Under the pieces are notes generated by a model. The model made no database searches and was not told the DNA's origin. It worked only from the letters and a program-made list of their open reading frames with translations. From Aedes albopictus (Eukaryota > Arthropoda > Insecta > Diptera > Culicidae), in the NCBI RefSeq assembly GCF_035046485.1, contig NC_085137.1, positions 15,653,346 through 15,717,345 of the forward strand: a stretch of DNA of 64,000 nt, in the 5' to 3' direction. Below, piece by piece: positions 45,708 to 56,584 of this stretch. The position numbers and the translations under genes are program-made. Every line of letters begins with the position of its first letter. Within the stretch, counting starts at the first letter, position 1.

Positions 45708-48576
45708 TTTTTTTTTTTTTTTTTTTTTTTTCCTTCTAAACCATAGGGGGATAATCTGCTCAACAGACACCCTAACAGAAGGTTAGGGTAGTGTAGGTCT
45801 GACAGGCCGTCTTCTACAACAAAAGTAAAATCCAGGACTACTCTCTCCTCGTACCCACTAAACCATTCCTATGGTCGCCAAACCCTACGTCTCTCCGGAA
45901 CCACCAAGAAGGTATTGCTTCAGAGAGGGGCTAGTGCACATCGCACCCACAAGGTTAGCTGCGTAGCCTGCAGCAACGAACATCGATGACTCGCTTTGGA
46001 GAGTCCATCACGGTAGCATGCTGGCGCTTAGCCAGTTTCCCGAGTGGTCCTCGCCACTCCCTTTGTCCTCGGAAGGCGGGCAGGGTCAACCCCGCCCGCG
46101 CCCTACTGCTGAGCGGACATCAAGAACTGATGCCCACGTGCAACCCGATCTGACCTGCCCGTAAGGAAGGGTATCACTACCCTTCAGGCCCTATCAGATG
46201 CACCCGTAGGTTGCAGACAGCAGGATCTCACCTACCCCGACCCTTGCCGGGGACCCCTTTCCAACCGCGGGCTCGGATCCAACCCAGTAGACCGACGCCA
46301 CGACAGCACCACTACCGGGACTTCCTCTCCGCGGCCACTTAATCGTTGTAAGGGTCGATCTCGACCGCAGGGCACCGGTATGACCTACGAAGCCGACTCC
46401 GAACCCCTGGACCACCTCTTGTACTGCATCTGGACTAGCCATTCTCCGAGTCCACGCGCCACCTCCTCTGTAGCTCCCAGACGATGTGTGTAATAGCCGT
46501 TGAAACGGCGTTCCAGCCAAACTCATCCCTACACATTCTCTGGACCAAGTTGTCCGGAGTTGTGTCCTCCCCGCATGTGGCAAGCATGCGGTCACGCATT
46601 GTGCGAAAACGCGGGCACACGAACAAAACGTGTTCCGCCGTTTCCTCTAAACCATTGCACACTGGGCATTCGGGAGAATCCGCATGCCCGAAACGGTGTA
46701 GATACTGTCGGAAGCAACCATGACCTGTAAGGACCTGTGTCAGGTGGAATGTGACTTCCCCATGGCGCCTATTAATCCAACTATCTACCCTCGGTATCAA
46801 CCTATAGGTCCACCTTCCTTTGGTGGAACTGTCCCACGCGCGCTGCCATTTGACCATAGAGGCCATCCTGACAGTCCTGCGTATGCCTCTTGTGCCGCGC
46901 ATTTCGAAGCACTCCATGTCCTCACTGATAAGAATGCTGATAGGCACCATACCAGTAATGACGCAGAGAGCGTCGTGTGACACGGTACGGTACGCGCTCG
47001 CAACCCTCAGGCACATAAGCCTGTAAGTACTTTCCAGCTTCCGTCGGTAGCATTTAGTACTTAGCGCGGTGCCCCACGCCGGGCCGCCATACCTAAGTAT
47101 GGATGTAGCAACACTAGCCAGAAGCTTGCGCTTACTGGCGTACACCGCAGAGCTATTGGACATCATCCGGGACAGTGCCGCAATAGCTGTGGAGGCTCTT
47201 TTACAGGCATAATCGACGTGGCTACCGAAGGTAAGCTTATCGTCGATCATCACGCCCAAGTGTTTGACGGAGCGCTTTGACAGGATAGTACAGTCTCCTA
47301 CACTGATCTCCGTCTGCTGCTCCGACTTCAGGTTGTTAACAACCGTCACCTCTGTCTTGTGGTGAGCCAGCTCCAGTTTCCTGGACCGCATCCACGCCTC
47401 CACAACCTTGATCGAGTGGTTGGTAGTCAACTTTACCTCCTCGATCGTTTCACCGTAGACTTCGAGCGTAATGTCGTCGGCAAATCCGACAATCACCACT
47501 CCCACTGGATACTCTAACCTCAACACCTCGTCGTACATGACATTCCATAACACCGGACCCAGGATGGAACCTTGCGGGACTCCTGAGGTTATGTGAAAGC
47601 ACTTCCGACCCACCTCCGTGTCGTAGACTAGTACACGATTCTGAAAGTAACTTCCGAGAATCTTGTACAGGTACTCCGGTATCCCCAGACGCAAGAGCGC
47701 ATCGGCAATAGCAGACCAGCTGGCGCTATTAAACGCATTCCTTACATCCAGAGTCACTACCGCGCAAAAGCGAATTCCCCTCCTCTTAGGCTCGAGTGCT
47801 TTCTCGGCGGTTTTTTTAACCGACAAGATAGCGTCTACGGTGGACCTCCCCTTCCGGAAGCCGTACTGGTTACTCGAAAGACCATTTTCGCCCTCGGTGA
47901 ACCGCAACATTCTATTGAGGATGATCTTTTCGAGCACCTTCCCCGCCGTGTCAATCAAGCATATTGGTCTATATGCCGACGGGTCTCCGGGTGGTTTCCC
48001 CGCCTTTGGCAATAGTACCAGGCTCTGCCTCTTCCAAGCTTCTGGGAAAACTCCCTCGTCCAGGCATTTCTGCATAGCAGACCTGAACATCTCGGGAGCC
48101 TCTGCAATAGCTACTTTTAAGGCCAGGTTCGGAACTCCGTCCGGACCTGGGGCCTTACCTACGCTAAGGGACTTAGCTATCCCCGCAAGTTCCACATCGG
48201 TGACCCTCTCCTCATCGCCAGCCCCAGCCCCCGGCTGTCCTACGAAAGGAGGCCAAGGACTAGGATCATGACGCGGAAAAAGTCCTCCAATGATCCCCTC
48301 CAACATCTCTGGAGATTGCTCTGTAGGAGCCATCACACCTCTCGTCTTGGCCATAACGATCCTGTAGGCGTCACCCCACGGGTTCGTATTGGCACTCTGA
48401 CAGAGACCCTCAAAGCAGGCCTTTTTGCTTGCTCTTATCTCGGTCTTAAGCGAGGCTTTTGCAGCGGCGAACACCACCCGCCGTTCGATTCGCTCTTCCT
48501 CTGATCGTGCTCGCTGCATCCGCCGCCTAGCCCGTAGGCAGGCGCGGCGCAGGTCCGCAATCGCGTCGGTCCACCA
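45708..48576 (-). mobile_element. R1-clade-like non-LTR element, 5' truncated
   Basis: The poly(T) at 45708-45731 is the poly(A) tail of a minus-strand insertion. The target duplication CCGGTCCTGTG is at 45697-45707 and 48577-48587. The 3' UTR is about 700 bp, and ORF2 is cut off at 48576 within the region just before the RT. A related, more decayed fragment is at 8350-8775. The R1 clade is inferred from the RT. Confidence 0.9.
46435..48576 (-). CDS. R1-like ORF2: reverse transcriptase
   Basis: About 713 residues remain in one unbroken phase; the open frame extends 33 codons further only by reading host-element DNA. Motifs include KAPGPDGVPNLALKVA, LLPKAGKPPGDPSAYRPICL, YGFRKGRSTVDAI, VTLDVRNAFNSASW, SGVPQGSILGPVLWN and the catalytic GFADDITLEV. 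The C-terminus has a CCHC finger (CPVCNGLEETAEHVLFVC). The endonuclease is missing through 5' truncation, so the copy cannot move by itself. No RNase H is present, as expected for this clade. The uninterrupted frame points to a fairly recent insertion. Confidence 0.93.
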   Translation of the reverse strand, partial: WWTDAIADLRRACLRARRRMQRARSEEERIERRVVFAAAKASLKTEIRASKKACFEGLCQSANTNPWGDAYRIVMAKTRGVMAPTEQSPEMLEGIIGGLFPRHDPSPWPPFVGQPGAGAGDEERVTDVELAGIAKSLSVGKAPGPDGVPNLALKVAIAEAPEMFRSAMQKCLDEGVFPEAWKRQSLVLLPKAGKPPGDPSAYRPICLIDTAGKVLEKIILNRMLRFTEGENGLSSNQYGFRKGRSTVDAILSVKKTAEKALEPKRRGIRFCAVVTLDVRNAFNSASWSAIADALLRLGIPEYLYKILGSYFQNRVLVYDTEVGRKCFHITSGVPQGSILGPVLWNVMYDEVLRLEYPVGVVIVGFADDITLEVYGETIEEVKLTTNHSIKVVEAWMRSRKLELAHHKTEVTVVNNLKSEQQTEISVGDCTILSKRSVKHLGVMIDDKLTFGSHVDYACKRASTAIAALSRMMSNSSAVYASKRKLLASVATSILRYGGPAWGTALSTKCYRRKLESTYRLMCLRVASAYRTVSHDALCVITGMVPISILISEDMECFEMRGTRGIRRTVRMASMVKWQRAWDSSTKGRWTYRLIPRVDSWINRRHGEVTFHLTQVLTGHGCFRQYLHRFGHADSPECPVCNGLEETAEHVLFVCPRFRTMRDRMLATCGEDTTPDNLVQRMCRDEFGWNAVSTAITHIVWELQRRWRVDSENG

Positions 48577-48587
48577 CCGGTCCTGTG

Positions 48588-49741
48588 TTGGGATCTGGTG
48601 AAGAGGTCTTCCAATGTGTACTCCCAGGCAAGTACCAACAGAATAAGAATTTTTCCCGCTCTGATGATACTCCATCCAGCAGCTCCTTCCGTGAACAGAC
48701 TACTTCAGCAAAACATCATATTCAACTTGGTTCAACCACTGCTTTCCTCCACCCGGGACGCACTACATTCAGCGCTATGGAAGCCCCTGAGCCTACCCAC
48801 ACAGTCCTGACCATCCAGCCAGCGTTCATCAGCCGTCCCGGTCCTGTGTTGGGATCAGGTGAAGGGGTCTTCCTCCCTGTAGTCTCAAGCAAGTATAGCT
48901 TAAATAAGAATTTGTCCTGCTCTGACGATGTCTCTCCCAGTAGCCGGTGGGATGTAATCAACACTCCTGATCAAGCAACATCGTTTGTGCAACCAGTTCA
49001 TCTACCTAGCAACGAGGTCGGTCTTCTCCCAGGACGCATTTTGCATGCCATTCCGGAAGCCCCGATGTCCGTCATTGCAGACCAGCCCGCCCAGCCTTCG
49101 CAGCAAGACAACGTTCCCTCCACATTACCTGAGGTGGCAAAATCAGCCGATGATAATCGTTTATTGGTGTACTACCAGAACGTTAGAGGGCTTCGTACTA
49201 AGATCGACAATTTTTTGCTGGCCGTCTCTGATTCTTCGTACGACGTAATCGTTCTGACAGAAACCTGGTTAGACGATCGGATTTACTCACCTCAACTCTT
49301 CGGTAACGCCTTTACAGTCTTCCGAAATGATCGCAACCGGCTTAATAGTTCAAAATCTCGCGGAGGAGGCGTCCTTATTGCTGTATCCACTCGGTTATCC
49401 TGCAGAATCGATTCGTCACCTATAAGCAATGCGTTAGAGCATCTGTGGGTTAGAATCAAAGCTCCAGGTAAAAACGTTATAGTTGGTGTACTGTATCTTC
49501 CACCTGATCGGAAGTCGAACATTCTGGATTTGGAAGAGCACGTGCGCTCTCTTGGCGTGGTTGCTTCCTCTATAATGCCTTCGGACGTTTTTCTTCAATT
49601 TGGAGACTACAATCAATCTGGTCTCGTGTGGTCTACTCCTGTGGGTGACTTGCCTACTATTGATGTTTTAAACTCAACTGTTAGTGAAGCCTGCTCGTGT
49701 TTGTTGGATGGTTTTAGTTATAATGGTTTGGTTCAAGTTAA
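48588..49741 (+). CDS. ORF2 repeats and endonuclease, CR1-like element
   Basis: The phase picks up the repeat region after the R1 insertion (two more units, near 48588-48990). The APE-type endonuclease follows: LLVYYQNVRGLRTKIDNF, IVLTETWLDD, GGGVLIAVS and FLQFGDYNQS, where the usual GDFN appears as GDYN. It would nick the target. The domain is cut before its last motif by the fold-back insertion; the open frame runs 12 codons into that insertion and stops at 49778. The endonuclease resumes at 52039. Confidence 0.88.
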
Positions 49742-49745
49742 CAAT

Positions 49746-52034
49746 CACACTGGGCCACGAGCGGGATCTAGCAAGTAAAAACCTCTAGCGTTTTGGGAGT
49801 ACATTTTTTTGAGTTGGTGTCTTCGGAGACATGTTTTTATTTTACCTGTATTTTTATGTGGTGAAGAAATTTAGTTGGTAATTTTGCCGCATAGGTGGCG
49901 CTGCGATACTAACTTTTTTGTCTTACGTCCTAGAGTTTTCCCGTCTTCTGCAAAGTTGCAGAGCGTGCAAAAATAAGTAAAGTTGCCGAAGACACCAAAG
50001 TTGTGTGACTTCAAATAACAAAGTTATACTAAAAATAGTAAAATTTACGTGAAAATCACGTTTTCATGACTATTTTGGATGTTTATCGCAAATTTATCAA
50101 TTTTAGCACTTCAGACGTGTTAATCAAAGTAGCCTGCGTCTGATGATACCAACTTTACAATTTTTCGGGACATTTAAAATGGTTTTCTGGGCAAAATAGT
50201 AAAAATTACTATGATTTTTACTAGCAGTTTTTTTTTTCAAAAAGTTGCAAATTTCGGCAAAATTTGATGCTTGCTTCAAAATATATCACTCAAGATCTAT
50301 TAAATCTGAAAGTTTGCCGGAGGTATAATTTGGTGTTTTTAAGATATCTTGTTTTAAAAAATTGATGTTTTTATACCTAAATTAATTTGAAAAGGATGCA
50401 ATTCTTTATTCCGGAGTTGTCCTGCCTTTAGATCTTCACGGATCACTTTTAAATAAAAAGTTTTATGTTTACCCAACGCCTTAATTACTTGAAATTGTCG
50501 TTTTGTGTTCAATTGTTTTGTGCATAATTTGTTGAATCAACAGTGCTGATATATTTAGTGGTCTATTGAAAGAAAGAAATTATAATGGTTTTTTTCCCTG
50601 TGTGAGCGACTCACGCAAATGCGAAGTTTCGTTATACCAATCAGTGTGATCAATAATGATTTTCAGTTCACTCAACGTACATACGTAAAAATGGATAAAT
50701 TTAAGACCAACAATTGAAAAGGCCGCATCAACATTGCGTAAACAAAAACGTTTATGTCGATTTAGGGTCTTCTGGGATCCACCCACGCATTTCACCACCA
50801 TTAACAGTAAGCTTGATGTTTGCGTTTTCTGGTAGTGGTGGTGAAGTGTGTGGGTGGAGTTCAAAAGGCCTCTAGTCGATAAAAATAAGTTTGTTTACAA
50901 AATGTTGATGCGGCCTTTTCAATTGTTGGTCTTGAATTATTGGTTAAATTATAAAAAAAAAACCTTAGCTCAAGATGTGATTTGAATTCACGACTCTTAC
51001 GCTAGTGCTTTACTTACTATGTCACTGTGCCAATAAATGACATGGCATTAATGGACTAAGTTTTTTTTTCATAATTTCATCAATATCCATCTATACATAT
51101 ATACGTTGAGTTAACTGAAAATCATTATTGATTCCACGGGTTGGTATACCGGAACTTTGCATCAACGTAAGTTGCTCACACAGGGCAAAAAACCATTATA
51201 ATTTCTTTCTTTCAATAGACCAATAAATATATGAGCACTGTTGATTCAACAAATTTATGCACAAAACAATTGAACACAAAACGTCAATTTCAAGTAATAA
51301 AGGGGTTGGGTAAACATAAAACTTTTTATTTAAAAATGATCCGTGAGGATCTAATGGCAGGACAACTCCGGAATAAAAAATTGCATCGTTTTCAAATTAA
51401 TTTAGGTATAAAAACATCAATATTTTAAAACAAGATATCTCAAAAACACCAAATTATACCTCCGGCAAACTTTCAGATTTAATAGATCTTGAGTGTTATA
51501 TTTTAAAGCAAGCATCAAATTTTGCCGAAATTTACAACTATTTGAAAAAAAACTGCTAGTAAAAATCATAGTAATTTTTACTATTTTGCCCAGAAAACAA
51601 TTTTAAATGTCCCGAAAAATTGTAAAGTTGGTATCATCAGACGCAGTCTACTTTGATTAACACGTCTGAAGTGTTAAAATTGATAAATTTGCGATAAACA
51701 TTCAAAATAGTCATGAAAACGTGATTTTCACGTAAATTTTACTATTTTTAGTATAACTTTGTTATTTGAAGTCACACAACTTTGGTGTCTTCGGCAACTT
51801 TACTTATTTTTGCACGCTCTACAACTTTGTAGAAGACAGGAAACCTCTAGGACGTAAGACAAAAAAGTTAGTATCGCAGCGCCACCTATGCGGCAAAATT
51901 ACCAACTAATTTTCTTCACCACATAAAAATACAGGTAAAATAAAAACAAGTCTCCGAAGACACCAACTCAAAAAAATGTACTCCCAAAACGCTAGAGGTT
52001 TTTACTTGCTAGACCCCGCTCGTGGCCCAGTGTG
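49746..52034. mobile_element. 2.3-kb fold-back DNA element with CAAT duplication
   Basis: Arms starting CACACTGGGCCACGAGCGGG run nearly the whole length, centred near 50890. The 4-bp CAAT is at 49742-49745 and 52035-52038, and the ORF2 protein reads through correctly when both are reduced to one copy. A second, smaller palindrome (about 50703-50935, AAGACCAACAATTGAAAAGG) lies off-centre. A tRNA-like GAATTCAAATC sits near 50990 on the minus strand. Frames at 50580-50864 and 51231-51428 are spurious. Confidence 0.88.
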
Positions 52035-52038
52035 CAAT

Positions 52039-53635
52039 GTAACCAATCCTGATGGAAAACTGCTTGATTTAGTGCTAACTAATGAACCAGGTTTAAATGC
52101 TTGTTCTGTTCTGGAAGCCATTGAACCTTTGATCAACTTGGATCCCGTCCATCCTGCGCTTGAATTGACACTTGAGCTGATTGAACCCATAATCTACGAA
52201 GACGTTCCGGACTGTATCAACCTAGACTTTCGCAGAACTGATTATAGAGCACTGGAGGAAGCAATTGACGCTATCAACTGGGATTACCTTGAGAATACTG
52301 TCGACGTTGACGATCTAGTGAACTACTACACCGAACATGTGAACCGAGCTATAGCTGATTGCGTACCGCCTCGTCGTCCAGCTCCAAAACCAATCTGGTC
52401 TAATTATCGATTGCGCAAACTGAAGAGACTGAGAGCGAAAGCTCTCCGCGACTATACCAGATCGAGATGTACTTTCCAGAAGCAATTGTTCAACTCTGCT
52501 AGTAACCGCTATCGATTATACAATCGTTTTCTGTACAAACGATATGTACTCCGTATGCAGGACAACCTTCGACGCAACCCGAAGCAGTTTTGGTCTTTTG
52601 TCAACACCAAGAGGAAGGAAAATGGGCTACCTGTTGAAATGCACTTGAGAAACGTAACGGCTTCTACAATGTTGCAGAAGTGTAACATGTTCGCCGACCA
52701 TTTCAAGAACGCTTTTAACAACATCTCAGCTTCTGAACGAGAAATCAATGAAGCACTCAGCGACACGCCTGGGGATGTTATCGACTTTAACCTGTTCAGA
52801 ATCTCCGATAGTCAAGTCTATTCCGCCATTGATAAGACAAAACTCTCCTATTCCGCCGGGCCGGATCAGATACCATCCTGCGTATTGAAGAAATGTTCCA
52901 ATGCTTTCATTAGGCCGCTTGTTCTACTGTTCAATGCATCCTTACAGCAACGTAAATTCCCGACTGCCTGGAAGCTGTCAGAGTTGTTCCCTGTTCACAA
53001 GAAAGGAGATAAGTCTAACATTGAGAACTATCGCGGTATTACCTCGTTATGCTCCACTTCGAAAGTTTTTGAAAAAATCATTAACGATGCGCTTTTCTTC
53101 TCCTGTCGAAACTACATTTCGACGGACCAACACGGCTTTTTTCCTAAACGTTCAGTCTCTACTAACTTGGTGAACTTTGTTTCAAGTTGCCTCAAAAGCA
53201 TGGACGCCGGATATCAAATAGATGCTGTTTACACCGATCTGAAGGCTGCGTTTGATCGGGTTGACCATGGCATCCTACTTAGAAGGCTCGAAAGAATTGG
53301 AATGTCGACTCCTTTGGTCTGCTGGTTCAGATCCTACCTTACGGAACGGACGGTGTGTGTAAAAATTGTCTCAGAAAAATCGGAAATATTCAGCAATACT
53401 TCTGGAGTTCCTCAGGGGAGCAATCTCGGTCCTTTGCTCTTCGTTATTTTTATCAACGAAATTGCTGAACTTCTGCCACCGGGATGCCGCGTATTTTATG
53501 CCGACGACGTTAAAATCTTCATGGTGATAAAATCGTTTGTCGAGTGTTTGGAACTCCAAAATCAAATTAGCGATTTTCAAGCATGGTGCTCTAGGAACTT
53601 TCTAACACTTAGCGTAGAGAAATGTTTCGTCATTT
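52039..53635 (+). CDS. ORF2 endonuclease end and RT, CR1-like element
   Basis: The frame opens inside the fold-back and becomes real at about 52039 with GKLLDLVLTNEPG and DPVHPALEL, the end of the endonuclease. RT follows: SAGPDQIPSCVLKKC, FPVHKKGDKSNIENYRGITSL, DQHGFFPKRSVSTNLV, YTDLKAAFDRVDHGIL, SGVPQGSNLGPLLFVIF and the catalytic FYADDVKIF (about 53495-53525). The phase is lost at 53636 because a 65-bp segment is duplicated. Up to that point there are no stops. Confidence 0.9.
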
Positions 53636-53700
53636 CGATTTTCAAGCATGGTGCTCTAGGAACTTTCTAACACTTAGCGTAGAGAAATGTTTCGTCATTT
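53571..53700 (+). repeat. Exact 65-bp tandem duplication
   Basis: Copies at 53571-53635 and 53636-53700 are identical (CGATTTTCAAGCATGGTGCT...). Sixty-five is not a multiple of three, so ORF2 changes phase here. Identity suggests a very recent event, or an assembly artefact. Confidence 0.93.
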
Positions 53701-54386
53701 CCTTTCATCGGAAGCTCAGACCGGTGATATTCAACTACCAACTGGATGGAGTACTGCTGCAACGAGTTGAACAAGTTCGAGACCTAGGCGTTACTTTAGA
53801 CAGTGCACTCACGTTCAAAGCCCACTATACCGAAATTATCACCAAAGCCAACAAACAGCTTGGGTTTACGCTCAAAATTTCCAGTGATTTTCATGACCCA
53901 ACATGCTTACGTTCACTGTTTTGTTCACTTGTTCGCTCTATTCTGGAGTTTGGCCTTGTCGTATGGTGCCCGTATCACGCTAATTGGATAGCACGTATTG
54001 AGGCAGTTCAAAAGAAATTCGTGAAACATGCACTCCGGAATCTTCCGTGGCGCGATCCTTCGAATCTCCCTCCTTATGAAGACCGCTGTCGCCTTCTTGG
54101 TCTAAATACATTAGAACGAAGGCGCTTCAATGCCCAAGCTGTTTTTGTTGCGAAGATATTGAAAGGCGAAATAGATTCTCCAGCGATTCTTGAACAAATT
54201 AATCTGTACGCTCCTGAGAGAGTACTTCGACAGCGTGAATTCCTCCAGCTTGATACACGGAATGTACAATACGGTGAACATGACCCAATTCGATATATGT
54301 GTTCTTCTTTTAATGCAGTGTTTGATCTCTTTGATTTTAATTTGTCTTCAAGTAGTTTTAAATTTCTGTTGTCGCAGAGACGTTAA
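53701..54386 (+). CDS. ORF2 RT C-terminus, CR1-like element
   Basis: Past the duplication the RT thumb and C-terminal part continue in another phase. An open frame begins at 53622 inside the first repeat copy. Motifs include VEQVRDLGVTLDSALTFKAH, LEFGLVVWCPYH and RRFNAQAVFVAKIL. It ends with TAA at 54384-54386. No RNase H domain follows. The protein shows no other break, so one 65-bp event explains the frame loss. Confidence 0.9.
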
Positions 54387-54576
54387 AATGATACAATTGT
54401 TAATTGTTAATTTTAAATTGTGTTGTGTATATCGTGGTATAGTTAGTTATATTTGTAGTAGTTTCTATATTCATTAAGACCAATGTAGCGTCAGATGAGT
54501 TAATAAATAAATAAAAATAAAAAAAAAATAAAAAAAAATAAAAAAAAAATAAAAAAAAAAAAAAAAAAAAAAAAAA
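54387..54576 (+). other. 3' UTR and A-rich tail of the CR1-like element
   Basis: A short AT-rich 3' UTR ends in TAAATAAATAAAAATAAAA and then a long A tract to 54576. The half-LINE at 2354-3603 ends in a similar AAAT tail. Confidence 0.8.
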
Positions 54577-54589
54577 CGTTCTGCACTCT

Positions 54590-55640
54590 TCGTCGAACCA
54601 TTCATTCCGTCGATTCCGTTCCACGTACCCGATGGTGCTCTCGGCTGCGTCGTTGATGGCTGCTTTCACTGTACTCCAGCAGTCCTCTAGAGGAGCCTCA
54701 TCGAGCTCGCCCTCGTCTGGCAACGCGGCCTCGAAATTCTGTGCGTATGCTGAGGCGACATCCGGTTGTTTCAGTCGCTCTAGGTTGTACCGTAGCGGTC
54801 GTTGATGACGGAGAGTTTTGGGCGCAGTTTGACCATCACCAGATAGTGATCGGAGTCGATGTTGGCGTCACGATAGGTCCTGACGTCGATAATGTCGGAG
54901 AAGTGACGTCCGTCAATCAGAACGTGGTCGATTTGAGATTCCGTCTGCTGTGGTGATCTCCAGGTGTAACGATAAGGGAGGCTGTGTTGGAAAAAGGTGC
55001 TACGAATGGCCATATTTTTGGAGGTGGTGAAATCAATGAGTCGTAGGCCGTTTTCGTTCGTTTGCTGGTGGGCGCTGAACTTACCAATCGTCGGTCTGAA
55101 TTCCGCCTCCTGGTCTACCTGAGCGTTTAAATCTCCTATGATGATCTTGACGTCGTGGCTTGGGCAGCGATCGTACTCGCGTTCGAGCTGCGCGTAAAAT
55201 GCGTCCTTGTCATCATCAGTACTTCCGGAGTGTGGGCTGTGCACGTTTATTATGCTAAAGTTGAAGAATCGGCCCTTGATCCTCAACCTGCACATTCTTT
55301 CGTCGATCGGCCACCAACCGATCACGCACCTCTGCATATCATCCATCACGATGAAAGTTGTTCCCAGCTCGCGTGTGTTGCCGCAGTTCTGGTAGATGGT
55401 ATGATTACCTCTAAACGTTCGCACCATGGATGCTGTCCAACACATCTTCTGCAGCGCTACGATACAGAACCCGCGGTCCTGCAGTAGATCGGCGAGTATG
55501 CGGGTGCTCCCAATGAAGTTGAGAGATCGGCAGTTCCACGTACCGAGTTTCCAATCGCAAGTCCTTTTTGTTCGCTGGAGTCGTTGCCGTTGGTCTCGGT
55601 TCGTATTATTCTGTTGCTGATTTTCCGTTACAATGGTTTT
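54590..55640 (-). pseudogene. RTE endonuclease
   Basis: From about 55570 the minus strand reads KLGTWNCRSLNF, and from the ATG at 55445 a 221-residue part carries FFNFSIINVHSPHSGS, KIIIGDLNAQVDQEAEF, YTWRSPQQTESQIDHVLID and DSDHYLVMVKL, all APE-type endonuclease motifs. Near 54785 a one-base shift follows; the next phase gives the linker DEGELDEAPLEDCW and ends at EEC (54600), where the CR1-like tail begins. It would nick target DNA for reverse transcription. A second copy of its N-terminal part faces it at 56430-56550. Confidence 0.9.
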
Positions 55641-56580
55641 TTACGGCTGGCTCGTAGGGCCTGACACCAACCCCCTACTTTCCGGAGGACCATAGTGCAC
55701 AGTTGAGCTTTAAGCCCTTCCCTGGCACTCGGACGTAGATCAGCCTCCCCTAACATGGGGATCAGACGCTGTTGTGAGCAGCTCCTTCTGAAGAACAGAC
55801 GCTCAGGTTTACCGAAGCAAACCCACCCCTCCCTTCCCTGTCAGCCTACGATCAAAGTTCCCACCGGGGTTGGTTACTCGATTTTCCCTAAGGGTGCTCA
55901 TAGTTTCCGGCCGGTACCGCGAGGAGGTAGGGATAGGAGTTGCTGGGCAGAGGCTAGTGGATCACAATGGGATCTGAATTGCGCAGCATACCCAGCCTTT
56001 ACCGTGCCGCAATACAGATCCCATTGAGATCATTAACCGCTGCCCAGCAAGTCCTATCCCTTCCTCCGCGTGGCACCGACCGGACTGCGAGCAACCTTAG
56101 GGAAGATCGGGTAACCAACTCCGGTGGGAACTTTGGCCATAGGCTGACAGGGAAGGGGTGGGGGGTTTGCTTCTGCAAACCTGGGCGTCTGTTCTCCGGG
56201 AGGAACGGTTCAGAACAGCGTTTGATCCCCATGATAGAGGCGATTGATCGACGTCCAAGTGCCAGCGAAGGACTCTAAGCTCATCTGTGCACTGTAATGG
56301 TTCTCTGGAATGTAGGGGTTGGTGTCCGGTCCTACTTGACAGCCGTAAAAAAACCTTGTAACGGAAAATCAGCAACATACCAAGACCAACGGCGACGACC
56401 CCAGCGAACAAAAAAGACTTGTGATTTGAAACTCGGTACGTGGAACTGCCGATCTCTCAACTTCCCCCGCATACTCGCCGATCTACTGAAGAAGCGTGGG
56501 TTCGGCAACGTAGCGCTGCCAGAGCTGTGCTGGACAGGATCTATGGGGCTAACCCAGCCAAGACGAAGTCGCATATGATG
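55440..56580. repeat. Head-to-head RTE 5' ends (inverted repeat)
   Basis: Minus-strand 5' sequence (56008 down to about 55440) is matched in reverse by 56008-56580. Shared blocks include GATC(A/T)CAATGGGATCTG at the centre, then the untranslated leader, then ACTCGGTACGTGGAACTGCC at the endonuclease start. The loop is about 24 bp (55985-56008). The right copy is truncated after GTGCTGGACAGGATC and has a deletion in LLKKRGFGNVALPEL. Frames at 55755-56411 are parts of the leader. Confidence 0.85.
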
Positions 56581-56584
56581 TAGA

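Larger units (their letters stand above)
43560..54576 (+). mobile_element. CR1-like two-ORF non-LTR element, split twice
   Basis: This plus-strand element has a 5' UTR of about 400 bp, ORF1 with a PHD finger (43960-45030), ORF2 in three pieces (45061-45707, 48588-49741, 52039-54386), a short 3' UTR and an A-rich AAATAAAA tail (54500-54576). It lies inside the RTE gene, with GCACT on both sides as a weak duplication. Insertions are an R1-like element (45708-48576) and a fold-back element (49746-52034). The lack of RNase H and the PHD-type ORF1 fit the CR1 group; a Jockey-group origin cannot be excluded. Confidence 0.85.
40712..56008 (-). mobile_element. RTE/JAM1-like non-LTR element split by insertions
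   Basis: Minus-strand endonuclease (54590-55640) and RT (40897-43560) are the two halves of one element of about 3.3 kb once the intervening DNA is set aside. The protein breaks at ...EWFDEECR (54600) and resumes at ...EKNAVRAVMLQQG (43540). The CR1-like element (about 43560-54576) and a MITE (42200-43210) lie in the gaps. The outer ends carry a related sequence of about 40 bp in opposite orientation (40712-40752 and 55967-56006). RTE is assigned by protein resemblance. Confidence 0.85.

Noticed and set aside
45156..45770. Antisense frames in the ORF2 repeat region
   Set aside because: They are shadows of the sense repeats (same period, no motifs).
46484..48504. Plus-strand frames of 68-202 residues opposite the R1-like RT
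   Set aside because: They are antisense to a clear RT with all motifs in order.
50940..51050. tRNA gene on the minus strand
   Set aside because: Only a weak B-box-like GAATTCAAATC is present; no acceptor or anticodon stem could be drawn.
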